A DNA stretch of 40,380 nt from Anaerolineaceae bacterium UBA700 (GCA_002298885.1 DBMK01000167.1:28588-68967); one strand, 5' to 3'. Numbered from the stretch's first letter, positions 11,419 through 19,885 are shown. Notes: a model not told the origin generated them from the letters alone. Program-made: numbers and translations.

Positions 11419-11952
11419 ATGACTGACCAGGATGTCAAGGATCACATCGCTGAAATTCCATACTGCCCATGCAAGACGATGAAACTGGAGCCCATTCAGG
11501 GCGGCTTGGCCATCACCCGCCGCTGGCAGTTTAAATTTGGGCACGGAGTGTTAGCCGGGGTAGGCCTCCTGTTGATGGTTGCGTTCGTGATCAGTTTGAT
11601 CACCGTGCCGAACAGTGGGTTCTTCCTGGTCTGGCTCCTCGCCGGGCTTGTCATGCTCTACATTAGCCTGACCGGCTACCTGAACTCAACCCGGGTTACG
11701 GTTACCAAAAACGAGATTACTGTCCACCACGGCCCCCTGCCCTGGCCCGGCAAGCAGATCCTATCCAGTGAAGTAGAGAGATTGTTCTTCCGTAAAGAAA
11801 AACAAAAGAACCAGGTGAATTCGTGGTTCACCTATGCAGTCGTGGCTGTGCTCAAGAATGGCAAGGAGCTGGTGCTTGAAAACTGCGACGACGATTCGCA
11901 GGCCTTGTTCCTGGACTTCGAGCTGACCCAATATCTCGGGATCGCAAAATAA
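11419..11952 (+). CDS. Membrane protein with a PH-like C-terminal domain, unknown function
   Basis: This 177-residue protein has a short cytoplasmic N-terminus with a CPC pair (residues 16-18), two transmembrane helices (about 43-62 and 67-86) joined by a short loop, and a beta-rich C-terminal half (about 90-175). This two-helix hairpin followed by a beta domain resembles bacterial membrane PH-like proteins, but I cannot name the family. GGGAGGG at 11409-11415 sits just before the ATG. The gene ends 6 bases from the convergent GT39 gene. No function can be assigned. Confidence 0.7.
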   Translation: MTDQDVKDHIAEIPYCPCKTMKLEPIQGGLAITRRWQFKFGHGVLAGVGLLLMVAFVISLITVPNSGFFLVWLLAGLVMLYISLTGYLNSTRVTVTKNEITVHHGPLPWPGKQILSSEVERLFFRKEKQKNQVNSWFTYAVVAVLKNGKELVLENCDDDSQALFLDFELTQYLGIAK

Positions 11953-11958
11953 GCTAAT

Positions 11959-13545
11959 CTATCCAGGCGCTTTGTAACATCTCGCCTTAAAGAGAGAATT
12001 GGGCGCCCCCACCCTAAGCAGCCTCTCGATCCGGTTGGGCGAATATTGGGCAGTAAATTCGTCAAACGGTATGGAGGTTGAAAGCAATTTGCTTTCATTT
12101 TCCGGGCGATAAATAAAGCAGGTACCCGGCGCCTGCGCGACCCGGTCGTCCATGACGATTGGGACATTCTGGGGATTCCGGACCGTGAGCAGGGAATATT
12201 TATACGTGGCGTAGAAATCAGAAGGTGGATCGAAAAAAACGACTTCCGCTGGTTTTTTGTTCACTGCTTCCTGGAGCAGGTCTTGAAATCCATAGCTGCC
12301 CATTGCCGGGACGCTCCTGGCTGGATAAAGGATGAAATAATCCACCTGGTATGCTGCGATCTCAATGAACAGGTACGCAAATACACCGATTACCAGAACC
12401 AGTCTTTGAGTCCGCTGTCCAATTTCGCTGAGGAACTTTAACCCAAAGCAACTGACGAGGACGATGTAATATCCGAGCAGCAGGCTCCGCAGCGCATGCG
12501 GCGTGCCTTCATTCGTAGCCGCGGCGGCAACCGGCGCAAGCAATAAATTAACCAGCAGGAACAGGTTGAAGCGGTTGCGGATAAGACTGCGGTTGATCAG
12601 GATGGCCGCAACCCCCACTAAAAACAGGAAATAAGTGGAGATGCAGATCATTCCCCCAGCGCCGGTTGCGTGGCGCAAATCCGAGTCGCCGGTACGGATC
12701 AAGAAATCTGGCGACCAATACTGCCATAGGTTGGATACGAACGTGGCTGCCTTGTGCAGGAGCGTCGCGTCGGAAGTGAGATATGAAATGCTCTCGAACC
12801 TTGCCGTGAGAGCATCCGGATTATTGATTGCAAATCCGATCAGCGGGAGCATTGTGACCAGAAACACCCCGCTGATAACCAACAACTTGCGCAGATTTTC
12901 CTTCTTGAAGAAGACCACCCACAGCGACAACAGCATCAATGGGGATAAGAGGCGGGCCGTAGAATAGGTATAAACGGAAATGCCTGAGACCAGGCCGCAT
13001 GCTGCTATCTTGAAAAAAGAAGGGCGTCTTGTTTGGTCTTCGTTAAATACAATCCAAATTAACAATACTGCCACAGCGATAAAGGCAAGTTGGGAGATTA
13101 CCTCGAATGCAATCCGTGAAACGGTAAAGAAAAAGGGGAGTAATCCGAAAGTAAGCAGCACATATACTTGTAACAGCCTGTTCTTGCCAAACAGCTTCGA
13201 AACCAGGATAAATGTGGCCGCCAGTGCCAATAAATAAAACCCAAAACTGGCAGCCCTCAGCCAGAAATCAGACACCCCGAACAATTTAAAAAACAGAGCG
13301 ACCGTATAGATATAGATCGGGTTTTTATATTCGCCAAAAGCCTTGAAATACACCGGAAAAAAGACGCCGTGTTCGTCCGCGCCGCTCTGGCTGATCAGAG
13401 CCGCATTGTACCCGATAGAAGTTTCATCTTTGAACAATCCTACGGGAAGATCCTGGATGTGAAATATATGTGAAAATGAAATAATAAATAAGAAGAATAA
13501 AACCAAAATCCGGAATCTTTTATCCAATACCGAAAATATTGTCAT
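11959..13545 (-). CDS. GT39/ArnT-like integral membrane glycosyltransferase
   Basis: This 528-residue protein has about ten to eleven hydrophobic segments and a soluble C-terminus of about 130 residues. Just after the first helix comes an acidic pair, D40-E41 in the first extracytoplasmic loop, the position of the catalytic acidic residue in the PMT/ArnT (GT-C) superfamily. Such enzymes move a sugar from a polyprenyl-phosphate donor to lipid or protein on the outer face of the membrane. The acceptor is unknown. Codon use is more AT-rich than its neighbours. It starts 4 bases after the coiled-coil gene, suggesting co-transcription. Confidence 0.8.
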   Translation of the reverse strand: MTIFSVLDKRFRILVLFFLFIISFSHIFHIQDLPVGLFKDETSIGYNAALISQSGADEHGVFFPVYFKAFGEYKNPIYIYTVALFFKLFGVSDFWLRAASFGFYLLALAATFILVSKLFGKNRLLQVYVLLTFGLLPFFFTVSRIAFEVISQLAFIAVAVLLIWIVFNEDQTRRPSFFKIAACGLVSGISVYTYSTARLLSPLMLLSLWVVFFKKENLRKLLVISGVFLVTMLPLIGFAINNPDALTARFESISYLTSDATLLHKAATFVSNLWQYWSPDFLIRTGDSDLRHATGAGGMICISTYFLFLVGVAAILINRSLIRNRFNLFLLVNLLLAPVAAAATNEGTPHALRSLLLGYYIVLVSCFGLKFLSEIGQRTQRLVLVIGVFAYLFIEIAAYQVDYFILYPARSVPAMGSYGFQDLLQEAVNKKPAEVVFFDPPSDFYATYKYSLLTVRNPQNVPIVMDDRVAQAPGTCFIYRPENESKLLSTSIPFDEFTAQYSPNRIERLLRVGAPNSLFKARCYKAPG

Positions 13546-13549
13546 CCGA

Positions 13550-14086
13550 TTAAAAGTTCTTCACCAAAGGTACAATTTTGTCTTTAAGCTGCCTTACGAG
13601 CGGATCCTCGACATATAGACTCCGATCCTGGACAAGATTTTTCAGGCCTTGTCCAATCCAAAAGGCCGGGCGATAAGCGATTGCATCAGTAACCACCGGC
13701 CCGCGTAAATCAAACTTGGAGTGCAACTCTCCTTGTGCTTTAGCAAGCCCGTTTATTTTGACTAACTCGTTCGCAATTAATACGAGATGGTCAAAGATAG
13801 CCGCGATGCAATCCATTCCTTGCAGGTCCAGCTTTTCCAGTTGTTTCTGGGCCGCTTCCTTCTCGGCCTGAACAGCTTTCTCGCCTGCAACACGCTCACG
13901 CTCGCTCTCAATCTGGACCGCCGCCTGGTACCCGCTGATTTCATTCCGAAGCCAGGCAATTTCATCCAGGAGGTCTTTTGTGTCCTTGCCCTCGACTTGG
14001 GCTAATATCAGCGCCTCGTTTTTTTGCTTGAGTTGGTCAGTCAGCTCCTTCGCTTTCTGGGTCAGTTCTAAACTTGGCTTTGACAT
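13550..14086 (-). CDS. Coiled-coil protein of unknown function
   Basis: This 178-residue soluble protein is not one I recognise. Residues 5-95 are strongly helical and charged, with Lys/Glu/Gln-rich heptad-like stretches typical of a coiled coil and a break near residues 45-55. The C-terminal half (about 95-178) mixes helix and loop with no catalytic motif. It has no signal peptide or membrane span. It lies upstream of the GT39 gene with a 4-base gap, so the two may be functionally linked. An extended -10 lies at 14103-14111. Confidence 0.65.
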   Translation of the reverse strand: MSKPSLELTQKAKELTDQLKQKNEALILAQVEGKDTKDLLDEIAWLRNEISGYQAAVQIESERERVAGEKAVQAEKEAAQKQLEKLDLQGMDCIAAIFDHLVLIANELVKINGLAKAQGELHSKFDLRGPVVTDAIAYRPAFWIGQGLKNLVQDRSLYVEDPLVRQLKDKIVPLVKNF

Positions 14087-14102
14087 TTTCTAACCCTTTC
14101 AA

Positions 14103-14111
14103 TATATAGCA
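14103..14111 (-). promoter_or_regulatory. Extended -10 for the coiled-coil gene
   Basis: The minus strand reads TGC followed by TATATA, an extended -10 of the same form as those at 15197 and 39821 (TGCTATAAT). It lies about 17 bases before the ATG at 14086. No good -35 is visible. Confidence 0.4.
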
Positions 14112-14141
14112 AAAAATTCAAGCCTTAAAATTATTATATCC

Positions 14142-14164
14142 GCAGTCCTTTAAATGGGGACTGC
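14142..14164. repeat. Hairpin downstream of the tRNA
   Basis: GCAGTCC (14142-14148) and GGACTGC (14158-14164) form a perfect 7-bp stem with a 9-base loop. It lies 140 bases after the 3' end of the tRNA on the minus strand and is followed by an A/T stretch, so it may end the tRNA transcript weakly. Confidence 0.4.
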
Positions 14165-14304
14165 AAACACGCTTCCTTCGGATGGGGTTAATTCAATCCT
14201 TTCCGCCATCGTTGGCTATGTATTTGGTAGATCAAAGCAACCAAATATTTATGTAAGACGTTCGAGTATGGGGGTGAAGAACACCAGATAAGCATTAAAT
14301 ACGA

Positions 14305-14379
14305 TGGTGGCGAGGGTGGGACTTGAACCCACAACCAAGGGCTTATGAGTCCCCTGCTCCACCGTTGAGCTACCTCGCC
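14305..14379 (-). tRNA. tRNA with CAU anticodon (Met elongator or Ile2), CCA encoded
   Basis: The minus strand folds as a cloverleaf: acceptor GGCGAGG/CCTCGCC, D arm GCTC/GAGC, anticodon loop CTCATAA, T arm GTGGG/CCCAC with TTCAAGT, discriminator A and an encoded CCA (14305-14307). The CAU anticodon is shared by elongator tRNA-Met and tRNA-Ile2 (lysidine-modified), and I cannot decide between them by eye. The anticodon stem has a G-U at its outer pair and an A-G opposition at the closing 31-39 pair. It has no initiator features such as GGG/CCC pairs above the anticodon loop. Confidence 0.9.
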
Positions 14380-14390
14380 ACAGCGGGGCA

Positions 14391-14419
14391 ATGATACTAT
14401 TACATTGTGATTTTGTCAA
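14391..14419 (-). promoter_or_regulatory. tRNA promoter
   Basis: On the minus strand a perfect TTGACA (14414-14419) and TATCAT (14391-14396) are separated by 17 bases. The -10 ends 11 bases before the mature tRNA 5' end, so the 5' leader is only a few bases. It sits in the gap after radC, separating the tRNA from radC transcription. Confidence 0.85.
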
Positions 14420-14428
14420 CGAAACGGA

Positions 14429-15133
14429 TCAGGCGAAGCCCAGCCGCTTCTCCTTCAGGGAAACGAAAACGTTCCCGCCAATCACCAGGTGGTCCAGCAC
14501 CTGGATATCGAGCATCTTGCCGGTCTCAACCAGCGTTTTGGTCAGGGCAATATCCTCCGGGCTGGGGGTCGGATCACCGCTGGGATGGTTGTGAGTCACG
14601 ATGATCGCCGCCGCGTTGGATTGCATCGCCTTGCGGAACACCTCCGCCACCCGCACCGTCGATGAATTCAATGAGCCCTGGTACAGTTTGTCAATATCGA
14701 TCAGGCGATTGCGAGTATCCAGCAGCAGCACCCACAGGTTTTCCTGGATGAACCCGGACATCTGGTACATCACCTGGTCGGCGGCGTCCTTCGGGCTATG
14801 GATTGCTGGACGGTCGCCCCGCTGCGACTTTAAATAGCGCTTACCCAGCTCGAGTGCTGCCTGGATCTGGGCCGCCTTCGCCATCCCCATGCCGTGCACC
14901 TGGCAAATCTGGTCGAAAGAGGCCTGGTACAGGCCCAGCAGCCCTCCAAAGCGCTGCAGCAGGTGCTGCCCCAGTTGGACTGCATTTGTCCCGCGGACGC
15001 CGACCCGCAGCAGGATTGCCAGCAGCTCGGCATCGTTCAGGGATTCGGGCCCCAACTCGGCCAGGCGCTCTCGCGGCCGGTTAGAGGCGGGTAAATCAGC
15101 AATGCGGTACGTAAGGGGAATGTCGTTCGCCAT
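14429..15133 (-). CDS. radC: RadC family JAB-domain protein
   Basis: This 234-residue protein has the RadC layout: an N-terminal helix-hairpin-helix region (about residues 20-100) and a C-terminal JAB/MPN metalloprotease-like domain. The zinc motif is complete (H181, H183 and D194 in HNHPSGDPTPSPED). Despite the name, a role of RadC in DNA repair is not established; the catalytic residues suggest an isopeptidase-like hydrolase. The ATG at 15133 follows a good -10 by only 7 bases, with no Shine-Dalgarno, so the mRNA looks leaderless. It is divergent from the zinc-ribbon gene at 15223. Confidence 0.92.
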   Translation of the reverse strand: MANDIPLTYRIADLPASNRPRERLAELGPESLNDAELLAILLRVGVRGTNAVQLGQHLLQRFGGLLGLYQASFDQICQVHGMGMAKAAQIQAALELGKRYLKSQRGDRPAIHSPKDAADQVMYQMSGFIQENLWVLLLDTRNRLIDIDKLYQGSLNSSTVRVAEVFRKAMQSNAAAIIVTHNHPSGDPTPSPEDIALTKTLVETGKMLDIQVLDHLVIGGNVFVSLKEKRLGFA

Positions 15134-15140
15134 AGCTCAC

Positions 15141-15169
15141 ACTATATATTCGAATCCAGAAAACGACAA
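15141..15169 (-). promoter_or_regulatory. radC promoter (leaderless mRNA predicted)
   Basis: On the minus strand, TTGTCG (15164-15169) and TATAGT (15141-15146) are spaced by 17 bases. The start codon follows the -10 by 7 bases, so transcription should begin at or next to the A of the ATG. Confidence 0.7.
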
Positions 15170-15196
15170 GCCAAACAACAGCGCTTTTTATTAACA

Positions 15197-15205
15197 TGCT
15201 ATAAT
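15197..15205 (+). promoter_or_regulatory. Extended -10 promoter of the 14-gene unit
   Basis: TGCTATAAT combines a TG at 15197-15198 with a perfect -10 at 15200-15205; no -35 is needed in this class. It lies 17 bases before the zinc-ribbon start at 15223. It is the only clear promoter I see before a run of closely spaced genes reaching 27277. Confidence 0.7.
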
Positions 15206-15222
15206 TCTCCCGGTGAAGAATT

Positions 15223-15747
15223 ATGGTTTTTGATCCCGTTTTCTTGAGCAGCCTCTCTCAAGTGGCCGTCGCCTTTGGCGCCGCCTTCCTGGCGGCCCTC
15301 TGGCTTAGCCTGATCTTCTGGACATACCGCGACATTCGCCGGCGCACGCGGGACGTACTGCTGCGCATCCTGGCCTTCCTTGTGGTGACTGTTTTGTTCC
15401 TCCCCGGGATTTTGATCTACCTGATCCTCCGCCCGCAGACCACTTTGGAACAGGAATACCAGCAGACGCTGGAAGAAGAGGCCCTGCTCCAGACCATTGA
15501 AGAGACGCCGCTCTGCCCCGGCTGTGGGCGCAAGGTCGTGCCGGATTGGGTCGTTTGCCCCACCTGCCACACTCGCCTCAAGAAAACCTGTCACGAATGT
15601 GGCAAGCTGATGGAACTGGCCTGGAACCTGTGCCCTTACTGCGGCACGCCTGAGCCCGGCATGCGCATCGAAAACCTCACCATGGACGAAGCGCTCCGCA
15701 CCCTTCCCACGGAGCCGGTAGAAGAAAATCCACAGAGCGAATCTTAA
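15223..15747 (+). CDS. Membrane-anchored double zinc-ribbon protein
   Basis: This 174-residue protein has two transmembrane helices (about residues 12-34 and 48-70) and a C-terminal cytoplasmic part with four CxxC pairs: C98/C101, C112/C115, C123/C126 and C137/C140. These form two zinc ribbons of the double-zinc-ribbon type, often protein- or nucleic-acid-binding. No enzyme motif is visible. GGTGA just before the ATG is a modest ribosome site. It is the first gene of the long plus-strand run and starts 25 bases before the PfkB gene. Its role is unknown; a membrane adaptor is the simplest guess. Confidence 0.8.
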   Translation: MVFDPVFLSSLSQVAVAFGAAFLAALWLSLIFWTYRDIRRRTRDVLLRILAFLVVTVLFLPGILIYLILRPQTTLEQEYQQTLEEEALLQTIEETPLCPGCGRKVVPDWVVCPTCHTRLKKTCHECGKLMELAWNLCPYCGTPEPGMRIENLTMDEALRTLPTEPVEENPQSES

Positions 15748-15771
15748 AAGTATAAAAGGTATCTTCAATTA

Positions 15772-16632
15772 ATGACTAGAGAACTTACGCGATTGGAGCC
15801 GGTCGATTATCTGGTAATTGGACACATTGCGCAGGATATTACCCCCGAGGGGCTGCGCATCGGCGGCACCGCAGCCTACTCCGCCCTTACGGCCAAAGCG
15901 CTGGGATTGAGTGTCGGCATCGTCACGGCCTGTACGCCGGACCTCGAGCTGCCCGAGTTGGACGGCATTACAGTTGTATCCACCGACGCTGAGAGCAACA
16001 CGACCTTCGAGAACATTAACACACCGGAAGGCAGGATCCAATACCTGTATCACCCCGCGCCGGCGCTGGATATATCCCATGTTCCGGAGACCTGGCGCCG
16101 GGCGCCAATCGTGCACCTAGGTCCAATCGCCCAGGAGATCGATCCAAACCTGGCACGCGCCTTCCCCGATTCATTGGTGGGATTGACCCCTCAGGGATGG
16201 CTGCGGAGTTGGGATAAGACCGGGTTGGTACAGCCGGCGGAATGGCCCGAAGCCGCCTACGTCCTCGAAAGAAGCACCGCCGCCGTAATCAGCATCGAGG
16301 ACGTCCAGGGCAATGAGAGCCGGATCGATGAAATGCTGGCTTCGATCCGTATCCTGGTGGTCACCGAAGCCTCCGCCGGCGCCCGGCTGTATTGGAACGG
16401 CGACCTGCGGCGCTTTCGAGCGCCAAGAGTGGCTGAGGTGGATCCTACCGGCTCCGGAGATATTTTTGCAGCAGCTTTCTTTTACCGGTTGTCGACCACG
16501 CGCGATCCCTGGGAGGCGGCGCGCTTCGCGACGAACCTGGCATCCTGCTCAGTCACCCGGCCTGGACTGCAGGGCATACCGACGGCCGAAGAAATCCAGA
16601 CCTGTCTGGTGGAGGTATTACCAAAATACTGA
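15772..16632 (+). CDS. PfkB family carbohydrate/nucleoside kinase
   Basis: This 286-residue protein is a ribokinase-fold kinase: the N-terminal GG substrate motif (IGGTAAYSA, about residues 30-38) and the C-terminal PfkB signature DPTGSGD, with the catalytic base at D230 and the anion-hole GSG before it. It phosphorylates a sugar, nucleoside or related alcohol with ATP; the substrate is not apparent. The usual lid region is short. The stop is followed after 2 bases by parA, so it is probably translated from the same message, though a kinase has no obvious link to chromosome partition. Confidence 0.87.
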   Translation: MTRELTRLEPVDYLVIGHIAQDITPEGLRIGGTAAYSALTAKALGLSVGIVTACTPDLELPELDGITVVSTDAESNTTFENINTPEGRIQYLYHPAPALDISHVPETWRRAPIVHLGPIAQEIDPNLARAFPDSLVGLTPQGWLRSWDKTGLVQPAEWPEAAYVLERSTAAVISIEDVQGNESRIDEMLASIRILVVTEASAGARLYWNGDLRRFRAPRVAEVDPTGSGDIFAAAFFYRLSTTRDPWEAARFATNLASCSVTRPGLQGIPTAEEIQTCLVEVLPKY

Positions 16633-16634
16633 CC

Positions 16635-17429
16635 ATGGGGCGATTATATACTCTCGTCAATCAAAAAGGTGGGGTCGGAAAAACCACGTCGGCCATCAAC
16701 CTGGGAGCATATTTGGCATACTTCGGCCAACGCGTGCTGCTGGTCGATCTCGACCCGCAGGCCAATGCTACCTCCTCGCTGGGCATCGATAAGCGCACAG
16801 TCAAGAACGGCACCTACGAAGTGATCATCGGCTCTGTGCCCATCCTCAGCCATATCCTGCACAATCCCCGCCTCAAGCTTTCGCTCCTGCCCGCCTCGCC
16901 GGCGCTGGCTGGCGCCGAAATCGAACTGATCGAGGTCCCCCGGCGCGAGTTCAGGCTGCGCGAGGCCCTGATCCCGGCCCTCGAACGCTACGACTACATC
17001 CTGGTGGACTGCCCCCCGTCGCTCAGCCTGTTGACAGTCAACGGCCTTGTTGCCGCATTGAACGGGGCCATCATTCCCGTCCAGTGCGAATACCTGGCGC
17101 TCGAAGGCCTGGGCCAGCTCACCCAAACGATCACCCGTGTACGCAGCTCGCTTTTTCCCGAACTGGAAGTGCGCGGGGTCATCCTGACCATGTACGACGG
17201 CCGCACGCGCCTGGCGCTTGATGTAGTCAGCGAAGTGCGTAAGTTCTTTCCACAGCAGGTGTTCCAATCGATCATTCCGCGCAGCATTCGCCTGGCCGAG
17301 GCACCGTCTTACGGCACGCCAATCTCAGCTTATGCCCCCGAATCAAGCGCCGCCAGAGCATTCTCGGCGCTGGCGCGTGAAATCCTCGAGCAGGATGGAA
17401 TCACCATTCCGGCTCTTCAAACCAGTTAA
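16635..17429 (+). CDS. parA: ParA/Soj chromosome-partition ATPase
   Basis: This 264-residue deviant-Walker ATPase has KGGVGKTT at residues 11-18, Walker A' VDLDPQ (38-43) and Walker B LVDCPPS, all intact. ParA binds DNA as an ATP dimer and is stimulated by ParB to move the origin region. It lacks the N-terminal helix-turn-helix of plasmid-type ParA, matching chromosomal Soj. ParB follows after 11 bases. I found no gene of the replication-origin neighbourhood (dnaA, gyrB, rnpA, mnmG, rsmG), so this parAB is apparently not next to a typical oriC cluster. Confidence 0.95.
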   Translation: MGRLYTLVNQKGGVGKTTSAINLGAYLAYFGQRVLLVDLDPQANATSSLGIDKRTVKNGTYEVIIGSVPILSHILHNPRLKLSLLPASPALAGAEIELIEVPRREFRLREALIPALERYDYILVDCPPSLSLLTVNGLVAALNGAIIPVQCEYLALEGLGQLTQTITRVRSSLFPELEVRGVILTMYDGRTRLALDVVSEVRKFFPQQVFQSIIPRSIRLAEAPSYGTPISAYAPESSAARAFSALAREILEQDGITIPALQTS

Positions 17430-17440
17430 AAAGGTAAAAA

Positions 17441-18292
17441 ATGCGCAAGGGTGGGTTAGGAAAGGGTCTCGATGCATTAATTCCTTCAGGCCTCCCGTCA
17501 CAACCGGAAGGCGGCGCTTCATTTGTCCCGGTCGACCAGATCGACCCCAATCCGCGCCAGCCGAGGCACCTGATTGAATCGGAAAGCCTGAAAGAGCTGG
17601 CCGATTCGATCCGCGAACATGGGGTGTTGCAGCCCCTGATCGTTATGGCCGACCCGGATGGCGGCCGGTACACTTTGGTCGCCGGTGAGCGGCGTTGGCG
17701 TGCCGCCAGGCTTGCCAAACTGGAAACCGTGCCGGTGTTGGTACGCCAGGTTACCGAACAGCAGCTATTGGAGCTGGCCCTGATCGAAAACCTGCAGCGC
17801 GCCGACCTGATGCCCCTTGAGACCGCCGAAGCCTACAAGAATTTAAATGAAGACTTCGGCCTCACCCATGAAGAAATTGCAACCCGCGTTGGCAAAAGCC
17901 GCGTTGCGGTTACCAACACCATCCGCCTGCTCAACCTTCCGGAGAAAATCCGCCAGGCGCTTGCCGAACAAAAGATCACCGAAGGTCACGCCCGCGCTCT
18001 GCTCGGTTTGAGCAGCAGTATCGCCCAGCTATCCGTGCTGCACACCATTCTCGAAAAAGACCTGACCGTGCGCCAGACGGAAGAATTGATCCGTCACCTG
18101 AGCGGGACCCGCCCGATGCCCCTCCCCGCCAAGCCGCCGGATCCTGAGATCGAAGCCCTGGAGGAGCGCCTGCGCACCACCCTGGGCACGCGGGTAACCC
18201 TGCGGCATGGCAAGAAGGGCGGCTCCCTGACCATTCACTATTACTCGGATGAAGAGTTAAATGCGCTGGTCGCCCAAATTTTGAAGGAGTAA
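17441..18292 (+). CDS. parB: ParB/Spo0J chromosome-partition CTPase
   Basis: This 283-residue protein begins with the GKGLDALIP motif common in chromosomal ParB, then the ParB/Srx CTPase domain with NPRQPR, GERRWRAA and ENLQRADL (CTP and Mg binding), the helix-turn-helix that reads parS (around residues 140-165) and a C-terminal dimerisation domain. It loads on parS, slides as a CTP clamp and stimulates ParA. The gene overlaps nothing and follows parA closely. I see no canonical parS (TGTTTCACGTGAAACA) in the window. Confidence 0.95.
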   Translation: MRKGGLGKGLDALIPSGLPSQPEGGASFVPVDQIDPNPRQPRHLIESESLKELADSIREHGVLQPLIVMADPDGGRYTLVAGERRWRAARLAKLETVPVLVRQVTEQQLLELALIENLQRADLMPLETAEAYKNLNEDFGLTHEEIATRVGKSRVAVTNTIRLLNLPEKIRQALAEQKITEGHARALLGLSSSIAQLSVLHTILEKDLTVRQTEELIRHLSGTRPMPLPAKPPDPEIEALEERLRTTLGTRVTLRHGKKGGSLTIHYYSDEELNALVAQILKE

Positions 18293-18295
18293 TCG

Positions 18296-19885
18296 ATGCG
18301 TCTCTTGGTCAACGGGCGCTTTCGAACCTTAAACACCAGCACACCCTATGCCAGCGCAGTGGCGATCCAAGATGGCAAGATCGTGGCGGTGGGCAACGAC
18401 GCTGAAATCCTGGCCATCGGCCGCTCCGGAAGCTCCCCTGAGAACCTGGAAGGCCGGACCATCTGGCCGGGCCTTACCGATGCCCATATCCACCTGGAAT
18501 ATTACGCCGCCACCCTCGATTACGTCAACTGTGAAACCCCCACCTTGCAAGAATCGATCAAACGCGTTGCTGATAACGCCCGGCTTACCCCCCCGGGGCG
18601 TTGGATTCGCGGCCACGGCTGGAACCAGAACCTGTGGCCTGAGGGTTTCGGCACCGCCCTAGAGTTGGACGATGCCGCACCCGAACAGCCCGTTTATCTG
18701 ACAGCCAAATCGTGGCATGCCGCCTGGGTCAATTCTGCCGCCCTTAACCTGGCCGGAATCAACGCCGACACGCCGGACCCGCAAGGCGGCGTCATCCAGC
18801 GCGACATTCACGGCCAGCCCACCGGCATCCTTCTCGAATCGGCCATGGCCCTCGTCGAGCGCCATATCCCCGAGGCCAGCCCCGAAGAGACCGGCCAAAA
18901 AATCCTCAAAGCCCAGAGCAATTTGTGGCAGTTCGGCCTGACCGGGGTCCACGATTTTGACGGGTCGCGCTGCTTCGGCGCCCTGCAAACCCTTCAGGCC
19001 CGCGACCAATTGAAGCTGCGCATCGTCAAGAGCATTCCCGTGACCGAGCTGCAGCACGCCGCCCAACTGGGCCTGCGCAGCGGGTTCGGCAACGATTTCT
19101 TACGCATCGGCTCGGTGAAATGTTTTTCCGACGGTGCCCTCGGACCGCACACTGCTGCCATGTTGGAGCCGTACGAGGGAGAGCCGGACAACTTCGGCGC
19201 GCTCCTCCTGACCGAGGAGGAAATCGTCGCTATCGGCCGGCAGGCCATTCAATCCGGTCTCAGCCTGGCCATCCATGCTATTGGTGACCGCGCCAACCGC
19301 ACCGTTTTAAACGCCTTTGCCCACATTCGCTCGATTGAAAAACAGGCCGGGCTGCCGCCGCTGCGCCACCGCATCGAACACGTCCAGATTTTGCATCCGC
19401 AGGATTACACCCGCCTGGCTGCGCTGGGCATCATCGCCTCGGTTCAACCCATCCACGCCACGTCGGACATGAAAATGGCGGACCAGTTCTGGGGCAAACG
19501 CAGCGTTGGCGCCTATGCTTTCCACACCCTGGCCACCAACGGAACAGCAATGGCCTTCGGCAGCGATGCCCCGGTCGAAAGCCCCAATCCATTCCTGGGC
19601 CTGCACGCCGCCGTCACCCGCCGCCGCACCGACGGGGAACCCGGCTTAAACGGCTGGTATCCCGAGCAGCGCCTGACCCTGGCCGAGGCCCTGGCGCGAT
19701 TCACTATCGGGCCGGCTTATGCCTCCTGCCAGGAGAAACGCCTGGGGCGCATTTCTCCAGGCTACCTGGCCGATTTGATCGTTCTGGAACGCGACCCATT
19801 TACAATTCCAGCCGAAGAAATTTGGACGGTCAAACCCGTCGCAACCATGATCGGCGGTGAATGGGTCTGGGACAAGAGGGGTTAA
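18296..19885 (+). CDS. YtcJ-like amidohydrolase
   Basis: This 529-residue protein belongs to the amidohydrolase superfamily, subgroup YtcJ/exoenzyme-regulatory AepA. Metal-binding blocks are present: DAHIH near residue 61, a histidine in AIHAIGDR, a histidine in RIEHVQ, and the aspartate in FGSDAPVE. The C-terminal beta domain is marked by GYLADLIVLE. Substrates of the family are mostly unknown, typically an amide or imide. It starts 3 bases after the parB stop. There is no signal peptide, so the enzyme is cytoplasmic. Confidence 0.9.
   Translation: MRLLVNGRFRTLNTSTPYASAVAIQDGKIVAVGNDAEILAIGRSGSSPENLEGRTIWPGLTDAHIHLEYYAATLDYVNCETPTLQESIKRVADNARLTPPGRWIRGHGWNQNLWPEGFGTALELDDAAPEQPVYLTAKSWHAAWVNSAALNLAGINADTPDPQGGVIQRDIHGQPTGILLESAMALVERHIPEASPEETGQKILKAQSNLWQFGLTGVHDFDGSRCFGALQTLQARDQLKLRIVKSIPVTELQHAAQLGLRSGFGNDFLRIGSVKCFSDGALGPHTAAMLEPYEGEPDNFGALLLTEEEIVAIGRQAIQSGLSLAIHAIGDRANRTVLNAFAHIRSIEKQAGLPPLRHRIEHVQILHPQDYTRLAALGIIASVQPIHATSDMKMADQFWGKRSVGAYAFHTLATNGTAMAFGSDAPVESPNPFLGLHAAVTRRRTDGEPGLNGWYPEQRLTLAEALARFTIGPAYASCQEKRLGRISPGYLADLIVLERDPFTIPAEEIWTVKPVATMIGGEWVWDKRG

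Noticed and set aside
13099..13114. parS-like half site near 13.1 kb
   Set aside because: Only the GTGAAAC half matches; the other half does not, and it is inside the GT39 coding region.
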